This document shows, piece by piece, positions 33,595 to 38,941 of a DNA stretch of 38,941 nt. Source of the stretch: an uncultured Oscillospiraceae bacterium (GTDB lineage: Bacteria; Bacillota; Clostridia; Oscillospirales; Oscillospiraceae); contig CANRHH010000024.1 of NCBI GenBank assembly GCA_947630375.1, positions 1-38,941 on the forward strand, given 5' to 3'. The first letter of the stretch is position 1. The number at the start of each line of letters is the position of its first letter. The position numbers and the translations under genes are program-made. A model generated the notes under the pieces. It was not told where the DNA came from and searched no databases. It worked only from the letters and a program-made list of their open reading frames with translations.

Positions 33595-34898
33595 CCGCCA
33601 AGGCTGACGATCTTTTCCATCCCGCCGGGCTCTTCCGGGAAGTTGACTACCTGGATATCCGCCCCCAGGGTCTGGAGCTTGCCTACAAAATTCTCATAGC
33701 CCCGCTCGATATAGTGGATATTCTCCACCACCGTGGTGCCGGAGGCGCACATGCCGGCAATGACCATCGCCGCGCCCGCCCGCAGATCGCAGGCCTGGAC
33801 CAGGGCCCCCGTCAGGCAGGTGCCGCCCTCGATGACGGCCACCCGGCCGTCCACCTGGATCTCCGCGCCCATTTTGCGCAGCTCATTGACATATTTAAAC
33901 CGGTTGTCGTACACGCCCTCTGTGATCACAGAGGTGCCGTTGGCCAGGCACAGGAGCGTGCCCATCTGGGGCTGCATATCCGTGGGAAAACCGGGATAAG
34001 GCAACGTCTTGATATTGACCCGGCGCAGGGTGCTGGCCCCTTTCACCAGGACCGCGTCCCCGTATTCCTGCACGATGGTCCCCGTCTCCCGCAGCTTGGC
34101 GCTGATGCACTCCAGGTGCTTGGGGATCACGTTTTTGATCAGGATCTCGCCGCCGGTGGCCGCCGCGGCCACCATATAGGTCCCCGCCTCGATCTGGTCG
34201 GGGATGATGGTATAGGAACCGCCGTGGAGCTTGTCCACGCCGTTGATCTTAATGGTATCCGTGCCCGCGCCGCGCACATCCGCCCCCATGGAGTTGAGGA
34301 AGTTGGCCAGGTCCACGATATGGGGCTCCCGGGCGGCGTTTTCAATGATGGTCCGGCCCTTGGCCAGGGTGGCGGCCATCATGATATTCATGGTCGCGCC
34401 TACAGAGACCTTGTCCAGATAGATCCGGGCGCCCTGGAGGCGGCCGCCCGCCGCTTCGGCGTAGACAAAGCCGTTCTTGACCTCCACCTCGGCCCCCAGG
34501 GCGGTCATGCCCTTGATATGCATATCAATGGGCCGGACGCCGAAATTGCAGCCGCCGGGCATGGTGGTCTTGGCGCTGCCAAAACGGCCCAGCATGGAGC
34601 CGATCAGATAATAGGAGGCGCGGATCTTCCGCATCAGGTCATAGGGCGCATCCTGGTAGCGGGCGTTGGTGCAGTCGATCTCGATGGTAGAAGGGTTGAT
34701 GAAGCTGACCTTTGCTCCCAGCTCTGCCAGAATGGTCAGCAGCATATCGGTGTCGTTGATCTGGGGAATATTCTCAATACGGCACACGCCATCCACCAGC
34801 AGGGCTGCCGGGATGATAGCCACCGCGGCGTTTTTCGCGCCGCTGATCTCCACTTCGCCGTGGAGAGAGATGCCGCCGTTGATCACATATTTATCCAT
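33591..34898 (-). CDS. murA: UDP-GlcNAc 1-carboxyvinyltransferase (second MurA copy)
   Basis: This is the second complete MurA, 435 residues. The catalytic loop [13 protein letters not shown] keeps the Cys, and the substrate motif is [15 protein letters not shown] 34898 has AAGGAA upstream and produces the family N-terminus MDKYVINGG; the frame continues upstream only through the leader. It is clearly divergent from the copy at 6034. Low-GC Gram-positive bacteria often have two functional MurA enzymes, which can differ in stability and regulation. This one has a strong private sigma-A promoter and heads a murA-walJ-rlmH operon. Confidence 0.96.
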   Translation of the reverse strand: MDKYVINGGISLHGEVEISGAKNAAVAIIPAALLVDGVCRIENIPQINDTDMLLTILAELGAKVSFINPSTIEIDCTNARYQDAPYDLMRKIRASYYLIGSMLGRFGSAKTTMPGGCNFGVRPIDMHIKGMTALGAEVEVKNGFVYAEAAGGRLQGARIYLDKVSVGATMNIMMAATLAKGRTIIENAAREPHIVDLANFLNSMGADVRGAGTDTIKINGVDKLHGGSYTIIPDQIEAGTYMVAAAATGGEILIKNVIPKHLECISAKLRETGTIVQEYGDAVLVKGASTLRRVNIKTLPYPGFPTDMQPQMGTLLCLANGTSVITEGVYDNRFKYVNELRKMGAEIQVDGRVAVIEGGTCLTGALVQACDLRAGAAMVIAGMCASGTTVVENIHYIERGYENFVGKLQTLGADIQVVNFPEEPGGMEKIVSLGG

Positions 34899-34954
34899 AC
34901 AAAATTCCTTCCGACTGGTCCGGCGGAGCGTATACCGGCACTCCGCTATTTCAA

Positions 34955-34983
34955 ATTTTAACACATTGCCATACAAATGGCAA
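34955..34983 (-). promoter_or_regulatory. Sigma-A promoter of the murA-walJ-rlmH operon
   Basis: Minus strand TTGCCA (34983-34978), 17-base spacer, TAAAAT (34960-34955). TTGCCAT is part of an inverted repeat with ATGGCAA inside the spacer. The leader contains a short GCGGAG/CTCCGC inverted repeat (about 34922-34946) of unknown meaning. Confidence 0.78.
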
Positions 34984-35018
34984 CCCTTTTCTGCATACCG
35001 GCCAAAAAAGCTGCCTCT

Positions 35019-35039
35019 TTTCCCCACCGTCTGGGGAAA
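35019..35039 (-). terminator. Terminator-like hairpin behind the Nudix gene
   Basis: TTTCCCC and GGGGAAA (35019-35025, 35033-35039) pair across a 7-base loop. On the minus strand a six-T run comes only after another 13 bases, so this is a weak or atypical terminator. It lies between the Nudix stop and the murA promoter. Confidence 0.35.
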
Positions 35040-35078
35040 TCAGTCCCTTTTGAGACCCTTTTTTTGGGAAAAGGCCCC

Positions 35079-35633
35079 TCATTCCGGCAGCAGGCCCCGC
35101 TCCTTCAGGTATTTTTCCGCCTTCAGGACCGCCACGATGGTCTTTCCGTCGTCGATCTCCCCGGCCATCACCATCCGGCTCATCTCGGCTAAGCTCCGCT
35201 TCTCCACGTTCAAAAACTCATCCTGGTCCGGGTGGCTCTCGCCGGCGTGCAGGCCCAGGGCCAGATAGATGTGCAGCACCTCCGTGGAAAAGCCCGGCGA
35301 CGTGCAGCAGGCCCCCAGATCCACCAGCTCATCGGCGGTATAGCCCGTCTCCTCGGACAGCTCCCGCACCGCGCATTTCTTTGGGTCCTCTCCCGGCTCC
35401 AGCTTGCCCGCCGGGGCCTCCAGCATCATCCGGCCGAAGGGATAGCGGAACTGGCGCACCAGGGTGCAGTTCCCTTCCCCGTCTACCGGCAGGATCGTCA
35501 CCCCGCCCGGATGCTCCACCACTTCCCGCTTGACCCGGGCGCCGTTGTGCAGCTCCGCCCGGTCCAGCCGGACCGTGACGATGATGCCCTTATATTTGAC
35601 TTCACCGTCTATCCGCTTCTCCCAATAGTCCAA
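35079..35633 (-). CDS. ADP-ribose pyrophosphatase (Nudix hydrolase)
   Basis: This is a Nudix hydrolase predicted to cleave ADP-ribose to AMP and ribose 5-phosphate. The complete Nudix box runs GKLEPGEDPKKCAVRELSEE (then TGY), with the REL-x-EE metal site. Upstream it has EAPA, and downstream the P-x-STE segment of the ADPRase subfamily. I chose TTG 35633 because AAAGGAG lies six bases before it and the product then begins DYWEKRIDGE like homologues, 184 residues. A frame to 35672 adds a Gly/Pro-rich stretch that contains the ribosome site. Monocistronic. Confidence 0.9.
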   Translation of the reverse strand: MDYWEKRIDGEVKYKGIIVTVRLDRAELHNGARVKREVVEHPGGVTILPVDGEGNCTLVRQFRYPFGRMMLEAPAGKLEPGEDPKKCAVRELSEETGYTADELVDLGACCTSPGFSTEVLHIYLALGLHAGESHPDQDEFLNVEKRSLAEMSRMVMAGEIDDGKTIVAVLKAEKYLKERGLLPE

Positions 35634-35703
35634 CCGTGGCTCCTTTCCCCCGGTGCCGCCGGGTACAGGCATAATGCGCGCGATTTACATAATTACGTTT
35701 TTG

Positions 35704-35732
35704 AGTATACCATACTCTTTCCGGTTTTTCCA
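35704..35732 (-). promoter_or_regulatory. Promoter of the Nudix gene, extended -10 in a palindrome
   Basis: Minus strand TGG-TATACT (35712-35704) is an extended -10 box. The -35 place (TGGAAA, 35732-35727) is weak, as expected with an extended -10. The -10 is itself embedded in GAGTAT-ACC-ATACTC (35703-35717), a 6-bp inverted repeat that could be an operator. Confidence 0.6.
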
Positions 35733-35750
35733 TATTTTTTGTATGGAAAA
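35726..35750. promoter_or_regulatory. 9-bp-arm palindrome between divergent genes
   Basis: TTTTCCATA (35726-35734) and TATGGAAAA (35742-35750) form perfect arms around a T-rich 7-base spacer. There is no T-run after it on either strand, so it is not a usual terminator. It covers the -35 of the Nudix promoter, and a TTGTAT within it could be the -35 of a rightward promoter, so an operator is the likeliest reading. Confidence 0.5.
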
Positions 35751-35832
35751 CGGTGATTTTTTTTATTATGATGGGGCTATAGCCGTCGAAAAGAAGCAAA
35801 ATGATTACTTTTTATGTCGTGAGAGGAACAAT

Positions 35833-36072
35833 ATGGTTACAGTTCTCGTATCTTCCGATTGTGTGGCCGCTATTTTAAAGGGCGGCCCCTTGAGTCCGGA
35901 GGAGATCCGCCTGGCGGTATCCGTATGTTTAGAGGCCACGGGCCGCCAGCCCTGGGAGGAATTAGAGGCGGAGGTCTACCGGCTGGGCGGCCGCCTGCTG
36001 CTCATCGCCCGGCCCCGGCCGCCGCTGCGGCGGCGGATCAAAACCGGCAGTCCCCGGCTGAAACGGGGCTGA
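35833..36072 (+). CDS. Small protein of unknown function (79 residues)
   Basis: I do not recognise the family. ATG 35833 has AGAGGA five bases upstream. The frame is open further left to 35653, but that part has no ribosome site and runs through the palindrome. The product has a compact first part of about 55 residues with alternating strand and helix character (VTVLVSSD; LSPEEIRLAVSVCLEATG; QPWEELEAEVY; RLLLIARP). A strongly basic tail follows (RPPLRRRIK...RLKRG). The tail suggests nucleic-acid or ribosome contact, which is inference only. The gene is divergent from the Nudix gene and 91 bases ahead of smpB, with a separate promoter between. Confidence 0.65.
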   Translation: MVTVLVSSDCVAAILKGGPLSPEEIRLAVSVCLEATGRQPWEELEAEVYRLGGRLLLIARPRPPLRRRIKTGSPRLKRG

Positions 36073-36127
36073 CGGCCGGGGAAAAGGCGGAAATTCACAA
36101 TTTTTTCTTTTCTTTTCCATGGGTCTG

Positions 36128-36136
36128 TGTTAAAAT
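36128..36136 (+). promoter_or_regulatory. Extended -10 promoter of smpB
   Basis: TGT-TAAAAT (36128-36136) is a TGn extended -10 box, 27 bases before the smpB ATG. The -35 region is a T/C-rich tract (about 36107-36115) without a clear hexamer. It would drive smpB and the cyclophilin gene and could reach ssrA. Confidence 0.6.
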
Positions 36137-36163
36137 GCTCTGGGAACGAAGGGAAGTGAACGC

Positions 36164-36637
36164 ATGGCGCCAAAGCAGCTGGGCATAAAACGTGTGGCCG
36201 AGAACCGGAAGGCTTTTCATGAGTACTTTGTGCTGGAGCGCTTTGAGGCCGGCATTGAACTGGCCGGGACCGAGGTCAAATCTATCCGGGCGGGCCAGGT
36301 CAATTTGAAAGACTCCTTTTGTACCGTCAAAAACGGAGAGCTCTTTGTCCGCGGCATGCATATCAGCCCTTACGAGCACGGCAATATTTTCAACAAGGAC
36401 CCGGTGCGGCCCCGCCGCCTGCTGATGCACAAACGGGAGATCCTCAAGCTCAACGCCCGCGTCATGCAGGACGGGGTGGCGCTCGTGCCTCTGTCCCTGT
36501 ATTTTAAGGACAGCCGGGTGAAGCTGGAGCTGGGGCTCTGCAAGGGCAAAAAGCTCCACGATAAGCGGGACGCGGAAGCGGAAAAACAGTCCAGGCGCGA
36601 CATGGACAGAATCATAAAGGAGAAGAATTACACATGA
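36164..36637 (+). CDS. smpB: tmRNA-binding protein SmpB
   Basis: SmpB binds tmRNA, mimics the missing anticodon arm, and brings Ala-tmRNA to stalled ribosomes for trans-translation. The 157-residue product has the oligonucleotide-binding barrel with [18 protein letters not shown] (about 35-52), [10 protein letters not shown], and the Lys/Arg-rich C-terminal tail that enters the mRNA channel (GKKLHDKRD...RRDMDR). ATG 36164 has GGGAAG upstream. Its stop overlaps the cyclophilin start (ATGA). Its RNA partner ssrA lies 650 bases downstream. Confidence 0.97.
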   Translation: MAPKQLGIKRVAENRKAFHEYFVLERFEAGIELAGTEVKSIRAGQVNLKDSFCTVKNGELFVRGMHISPYEHGNIFNKDPVRPRRLLMHKREILKLNARVMQDGVALVPLSLYFKDSRVKLELGLCKGKKLHDKRDAEAEKQSRRDMDRIIKEKNYT

Positions 36638-37152
36638 GCAATCCCATTGTCACCATCGAAATGGCCAACGGCGACGTGATCAAGGCCGAGCTCTATCCGG
36701 AGATCGCCCCCAACACCGTCAACAATTTCATCTCCCTGATCAAAAAGGGCTTCTATGACGGGGTCATTTTCCACCGGGTCATTCCCGGCTTCATGATCCA
36801 GGGCGGGGATCCGAAGGGCGTCGGCATCGGCGGCCCGGGTTACAGCATCAAGGGCGAGTTCACCTCCAACGGCTTCAAAAACGACCTGAAGCACGACAGG
36901 GGCGTCCTCTCCATGGCCCGCACCATGGCCCCCAACTCCGCCGGCAGCCAGTTCTTCATCATGCACCAGAACGCCCCTCATCTGGACGGGCAGTACGCCG
37001 CCTTTGGCAAGGTGATCGAGGGCATCGAGGCGGTGGACAAGATCTGCGCGGTCAGGACCGATTATAACGACAAGCCCAGAACGCCCCAGGTGATGCAGAA
37101 GGTCACGGTCGAGACCTTTGGCGTAGACTACCCCGAGCCGGAAAAGGCATAA
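36634..37152 (+). CDS. Cyclophilin-type peptidyl-prolyl isomerase
   Basis: This is a cyclophilin that catalyses cis-trans isomerisation of prolyl bonds. The 172-residue product has no signal peptide, so it is cytosolic (PpiB-like). The catalytic [15 protein letters not shown] near residues 48-62 and GSQFFI with the active-site aromatic residues are intact. ATG 36634 overlaps the smpB stop by four bases, and AAGGAG lies upstream. Coupling to smpB suggests co-expression with ribosome rescue, without a known mechanistic link. Confidence 0.95.
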   Translation: MSNPIVTIEMANGDVIKAELYPEIAPNTVNNFISLIKKGFYDGVIFHRVIPGFMIQGGDPKGVGIGGPGYSIKGEFTSNGFKNDLKHDRGVLSMARTMAPNSAGSQFFIMHQNAPHLDGQYAAFGKVIEGIEAVDKICAVRTDYNDKPRTPQVMQKVTVETFGVDYPEPEKA

Positions 37153-37157
37153 ATGCC

Positions 37158-37275
37158 AATTAGGAATTAAGAATGAGGAATGAGGAATGTAGGGTACAGG
37201 CTCTCTTTCCCTTATATTCCTCATTCCCGGCCATTCTTAATTCCTAATTCCTCATTCCTAATTCCTAATTCTTCA
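37158..37275. repeat. Heptamer-like repeat cluster forming a long hairpin
   Basis: Variants of TTCCTAA and TTCCTCA, and their complements, repeat through this stretch. The left arm (37158-37188) pairs with 37216-37248: 18 perfect base pairs (AATTAGGAATTAAGAATG), a small bulge, then 12 more. The loop is 27 bases. Further direct copies run to 37275. AT-rich composition differs sharply from the flanking genes. It lies between the cyclophilin stop and the first base of tmRNA and leaves little room for a standard ssrA promoter. It may be a small non-autonomous repeat element, or it may shape tmRNA precursor processing. Confidence 0.75.
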
Positions 37276-37283
37276 TTGTATTT

Positions 37284-37632
37284 GGGGATGTACCGGTTTC
37301 GACGGGGGTGCGGAGGCAGGAATAGCGGGCGGATGCGCCTACCATCCTTAAAATGGGCATTTTTATAAATTAAAGAACAACGATAACACTGTTCTTCTCG
37401 CTGCTTAATTAGCGAGCGTTCCCCTCGGGAGGACCACGGCCCGGGACGGAGCGTCGACAAGTGGTGCCCGTGCGCCGGCAAAGCTTTGAGCCGGCCATGC
37501 ATCATGAAGCTACCAAGCCCCGAAGCGCGGCGGTCCGCGCCGGGGCAAGGGAATGTAAACGGCCGCCTGCGCCCGGAGAAGTTCCTGTTGATGTGCTTTC
37601 GGACGGGGGTTCAACTCCCCCCATCTCCACCA
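37284..37632 (+). ncRNA. ssrA: tmRNA (transfer-messenger RNA)
   Basis: tmRNA is charged with alanine and templates a degradation tag on stalled ribosomes. The 5' end GGGGATGTACC pairs with the 3' CATCTCC before the encoded CCA (37630-37632). The T-arm GGGGG-TTCAACT-CCCCC is at 37605-37621. The tag frame ends AAC GAT AAC ACT GTT CTT CTC GCT GCT TAA (stop 37406-37408), with the stop in the loop of CTCGCT/AGCGAG as expected. The tag reads about KNNDNTVLLAA, unlike the common ANDxxYALAA; the resume codon (AAG 37373 or AAC 37376) is uncertain. The length of 349 is normal. SmpB is encoded nearby. Confidence 0.95.
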
Positions 37633-37669
37633 AAAAGATAGCCTCCACGTCAGTGGGGGCTATCTTTTT
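37632..37669 (+). terminator. Terminator of ssrA
   Basis: AAAAAGATAGCC (37632-37643) pairs with GGCTATCTTTTT-type sequence (37658-37669), extended by CCAC/GTGG around a GTCA loop, and ends in five T residues. It starts on the last base of the tmRNA. Confidence 0.88.
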
Positions 37670-37679
37670 GGCATGTTTT

Positions 37680-37767
37680 GGGGAGTTGAACCCGAGGGCT
37701 CTTGGCAAAGCGCCGGTGGCGCTTTGCAACCCGAGGCGGCCTGCGCCGCAGCGCAGGTCAACTCCCC
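37680..37767. repeat. Structured repeat, copy 1 (88 bp)
   Basis: Perfect terminal inverted repeats GGGGAGTTGA and TCAACTCCCC enclose two strong internal hairpins: GCAAAGCGCC/GGCGCTTTGC with a GGT loop, and CCTGCGC/GCGCAGG. ACCCGAGG follows the left end and recurs before the second hairpin. The whole folds like a closed multi-branched (cloverleaf-like) structure on either strand. The inner left end on the minus strand, GGGTTCAACTCCCC, is identical to the tmRNA T-arm at 37607-37620. I see no reading frame in it. Confidence 0.8.
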
Positions 37768-37826
37768 TCCCAAAAGGGCTTCGCCCTTTCACGGGGCCCC
37801 CAGGGGGTAAATTATTGGTCAATCAT

Positions 37827-37912
37827 GGGAGTTGAACCCGAGGGCTCTTAGCAAAGCGCCGGTGGCGCTTTGCAACCCGAGGCGGCCTGCAACCCGGCGC
37901 AGGTCAACTCCC
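37827..37912. repeat. Structured repeat, copy 2 (86 bp)
   Basis: This is a near-identical second copy in the same orientation, beginning GGGAGTTGA and ending TCAACTCCC. The first hairpin and the CCCGAGGCGGCCTGC block are the same. The second hairpin is replaced by a short CTGCAACCCGGCGCAG segment that still pairs weakly. The 59 bases between copies hold an AAAGGGC/GCCCTTT hairpin and a GGGGCCCCC run. No gene is visible in 37671-37946. Confidence 0.8.
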
Positions 37913-37946
37913 CCCTATGGAGCATATAGGCTTCCATTTGAGTTTG

Positions 37947-38282
37947 TCAGTTTCCCTGATCTATAGTCCTTTTCCATCGGCTGTATTCCGGCGTTTCATC
38001 CCATTCTATGGCCCTGTCGATATAAAACTCTGCCAACTCAAAAGATGCAGGGGGCGTCAAGGGGTTAAAAAGATAATATGCCATCAAAAACGCGCAGCGG
38101 GCGGCGGCTTTCAAGCGATTTTCTTTCTCAAACCTGTGTAATGTCGCCTCTAACATAAAGAATAGATTAAGCCGGTTTCCCTCGTTTTCATCTGTATAAA
38201 AGTCGTCAAGATCGGCAGGGGTCAATTCAAAGACGGTTTTTTCATCAAAATACGGATGTTCAAAATCTATGCTGATCTTCAT
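37947..38282 (-). CDS. Small cytosolic protein of unknown function
   Basis: I do not recognise this 111-residue protein. ATG 38282 follows GGAGAG at six bases; the frame continues to 38333 without a better start. It begins with a strand-rich acidic part (KISIDFEHPYFDEKTVFELTPADLDDFY), followed by helices rich in Phe, Leu and Glu (LNLFFMLEATLHRFEKENRLKAAARCAFLMAYYLF). No membrane segment, signal peptide or metal motif is seen. GC content is clearly lower than in the core genes, as for the two genes upstream. It could be an immunity-type or housekeeping small protein; there is no evidence for either. Confidence 0.65.
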   Translation of the reverse strand: MKISIDFEHPYFDEKTVFELTPADLDDFYTDENEGNRLNLFFMLEATLHRFEKENRLKAAARCAFLMAYYLFNPLTPPASFELAEFYIDRAIEWDETPEYSRWKRTIDQGN

Positions 38283-38345
38283 GTTTTTCTCTCCATAAGT
38301 CCACGAATCGCCGTATTGATCCTTCCCCGGCAAACGGGAAGCTGC

Positions 38346-38666
38346 CTATTTCTTCTTTTTCGGTTTGGGTGCCGGCAATGCCTCATACATGGCGTTGAAT
38401 AAACCTGCCAAAAACTCTCTGTTGTCAACTTCGTCTACCAACAACATCTCTTTTGCTCCCTCATAGGGCAACTCATAGGTCACTGTTGGCATATAGCTGA
38501 CTGCTGCTTTTATCGGTTTTACAAGCAACCTGTCATCATAGATACCGCCTACGATTTTGCCGCGGTAATAGATGATAAATTCTCCCATCATAGCCCGAAC
38601 TGTTATTTCATCCAATTCGGATAACTGCCCTAAAATAAAATCTAAATATTCTTTACTCGATGCCAT
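38346..38666 (-). CDS. TfoX/Sxy N-terminal-domain protein
   Basis: This is a TfoX N-terminal domain protein of 106 residues. The signature ITVRAMMGEFIIYYRGKIVGGIYDDRLLVKP (about residues 21-51) is characteristic, and the C-terminus is a lysine/proline tail. TfoX/Sxy in gamma-proteobacteria activates competence, but these stand-alone clostridial proteins lack the second domain and have no known role. ATG 38666 follows GAGG. It lies between two lower-GC small genes, all leftward and closely spaced. Confidence 0.85.
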   Translation of the reverse strand: MASSKEYLDFILGQLSELDEITVRAMMGEFIIYYRGKIVGGIYDDRLLVKPIKAAVSYMPTVTYELPYEGAKEMLLVDEVDNREFLAGLFNAMYEALPAPKPKKKK

Positions 38667-38690
38667 TATTCTACCTCAACAAACGGGAAT

Positions 38691-38924
38691 TTATTGTTTC
38701 TTTATCTTCTTTCGGATAATCAGCTTTATGATAATAGCTACAGTCAAAACGACAACCGTTACTATACCATAAAATATAATGCTTGTGTACCATGGTGCGG
38801 ACTGCATGGCATATAAATCGGGGTGTGCCTTAAAATCGCAGAGTACATATATTCCGTGTCCGATTAACACTCCAATGAATGAACCTATGATGGTATTCAA
38901 AATCAGATTGAGTTTTTTCAGCAT
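38691..38924 (-). CDS. Small membrane protein, two helices
   Basis: This is an unrecognised 77-residue protein. Two hydrophobic segments (about 8-29 and 47-69) are separated by a short loop with Cys and aromatic residues. The ends are basic (MLKKLN; IRKKIKKQ), so both termini are probably cytosolic. ATG 38924 follows a perfect GGAGGT at six bases. It lies 24 bases before the TfoX-domain gene and is probably co-transcribed. Upstream context is outside the window. Confidence 0.75.
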   Translation of the reverse strand: MLKKLNLILNTIIGSFIGVLIGHGIYVLCDFKAHPDLYAMQSAPWYTSIIFYGIVTVVVLTVAIIIKLIIRKKIKKQ

Positions 38925-38941
38925 AATAGTACCTCCAGCTA

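Noticed and set aside
35653-35832. N-terminal extension of the 79-residue protein
   Set aside because: It is AT-rich, lacks a ribosome site, runs through the palindromic promoter region, and has codon use unlike the rest.
37158-37275. CRISPR array
   Set aside because: Units are short, degenerate and without regular unique spacers; the organisation is an inverted hairpin.
37461-37835. Plus- and minus-strand frames over tmRNA and repeats (124 and 106 codons)
   Set aside because: They cross a well-supported tmRNA and its terminator; the apparent similarity among database entries of this type would come from translated RNA genes.
37680-37912. tRNA genes in the structured repeats
   Set aside because: GGTTCAA-like T-loops and cloverleaf-like pairing are present, but there is no acceptor stem of seven pairs, anticodon loop or CCA end at tRNA spacing.

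Overview
The window comes from a high-GC, endospore-forming Clostridia chromosome, most likely an Oscillospirales/Oscillospiraceae-type gut bacterium. The lineage is an inference. It rests on the high GC content, a clostridial-style dcw cluster, meso-diaminopimelate-type MurE, sporulation genes (spoVD, yqfC, yqfD, spoVV) and the ybeY-era-yqzL-recO order typical of Firmicutes. Nearly all of it is conserved core chromosome, read mostly on the minus strand. I see no insertion sequence, phage module, CRISPR array, tRNA or rRNA.

Layout in coordinate order. Positions 1-2400: terminators and a sortase-anchored surface protein. 2.4-3.8 kb: a divergent CsoR-type metal repressor with a C6G6 operator, then a BrkB/YihY membrane protein. 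3.87-16.4 kb: the division and wall cluster, transcribed leftward as mraZ-rsmH-ftsL-spoVD-murE-mraY-ftsW-murG-murA-ftsQ-ftsZ. MraZ boxes lie at its promoter, ftsZ has its own promoter, and murD and murF are absent. 16.5-20.75 kb: a leftward run of EamA transporter-uvrC-rsmD-coaD-coiled-coil protein. 20.8-21.1 kb: ptsH. 21.25-28.43 kb: yqfC-yqfD-phoH-ybeY-era-yqzL-recO-mutS2. 28.5-29.5 kb: divergent spoVV. 29.5-32.3 kb: phosphoglucomutase plus a two-gene chromate-type transporter. 32.3-35 kb: second murA, WalJ-like hydrolase and rlmH. 35-37.7 kb: Nudix ADP-ribose pyrophosphatase, a 79-residue unknown, smpB, a cyclophilin and tmRNA (ssrA). 37.7-38.9 kb: two copies of a structured repeat and three lower-GC small genes, including a TfoX-domain protein.

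The genes are linked by function. The dcw block makes lipid II and the divisome. The second murA is a paralogue of the first committed enzyme of that route. The yqfC and spoVV transcripts leave from one almost perfectly mirrored pair of promoter-like sequences that look like the mother-cell sigma-E type, which would co-express sporulation genes on both sides. SmpB and tmRNA, the two parts of trans-translation, are separated only by a cyclophilin and a repeat hairpin.

The most unusual items are the mirrored sporulation promoters (28453-28486), two 86-88 bp structured repeats behind tmRNA whose ends copy the tmRNA T-arm sequence, two genes whose best start is CTG, the palindromic control region at 35.70-35.75 kb beside an unrecognised small gene, and an atypical tmRNA tag. 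No complete new multi-gene system is evident.
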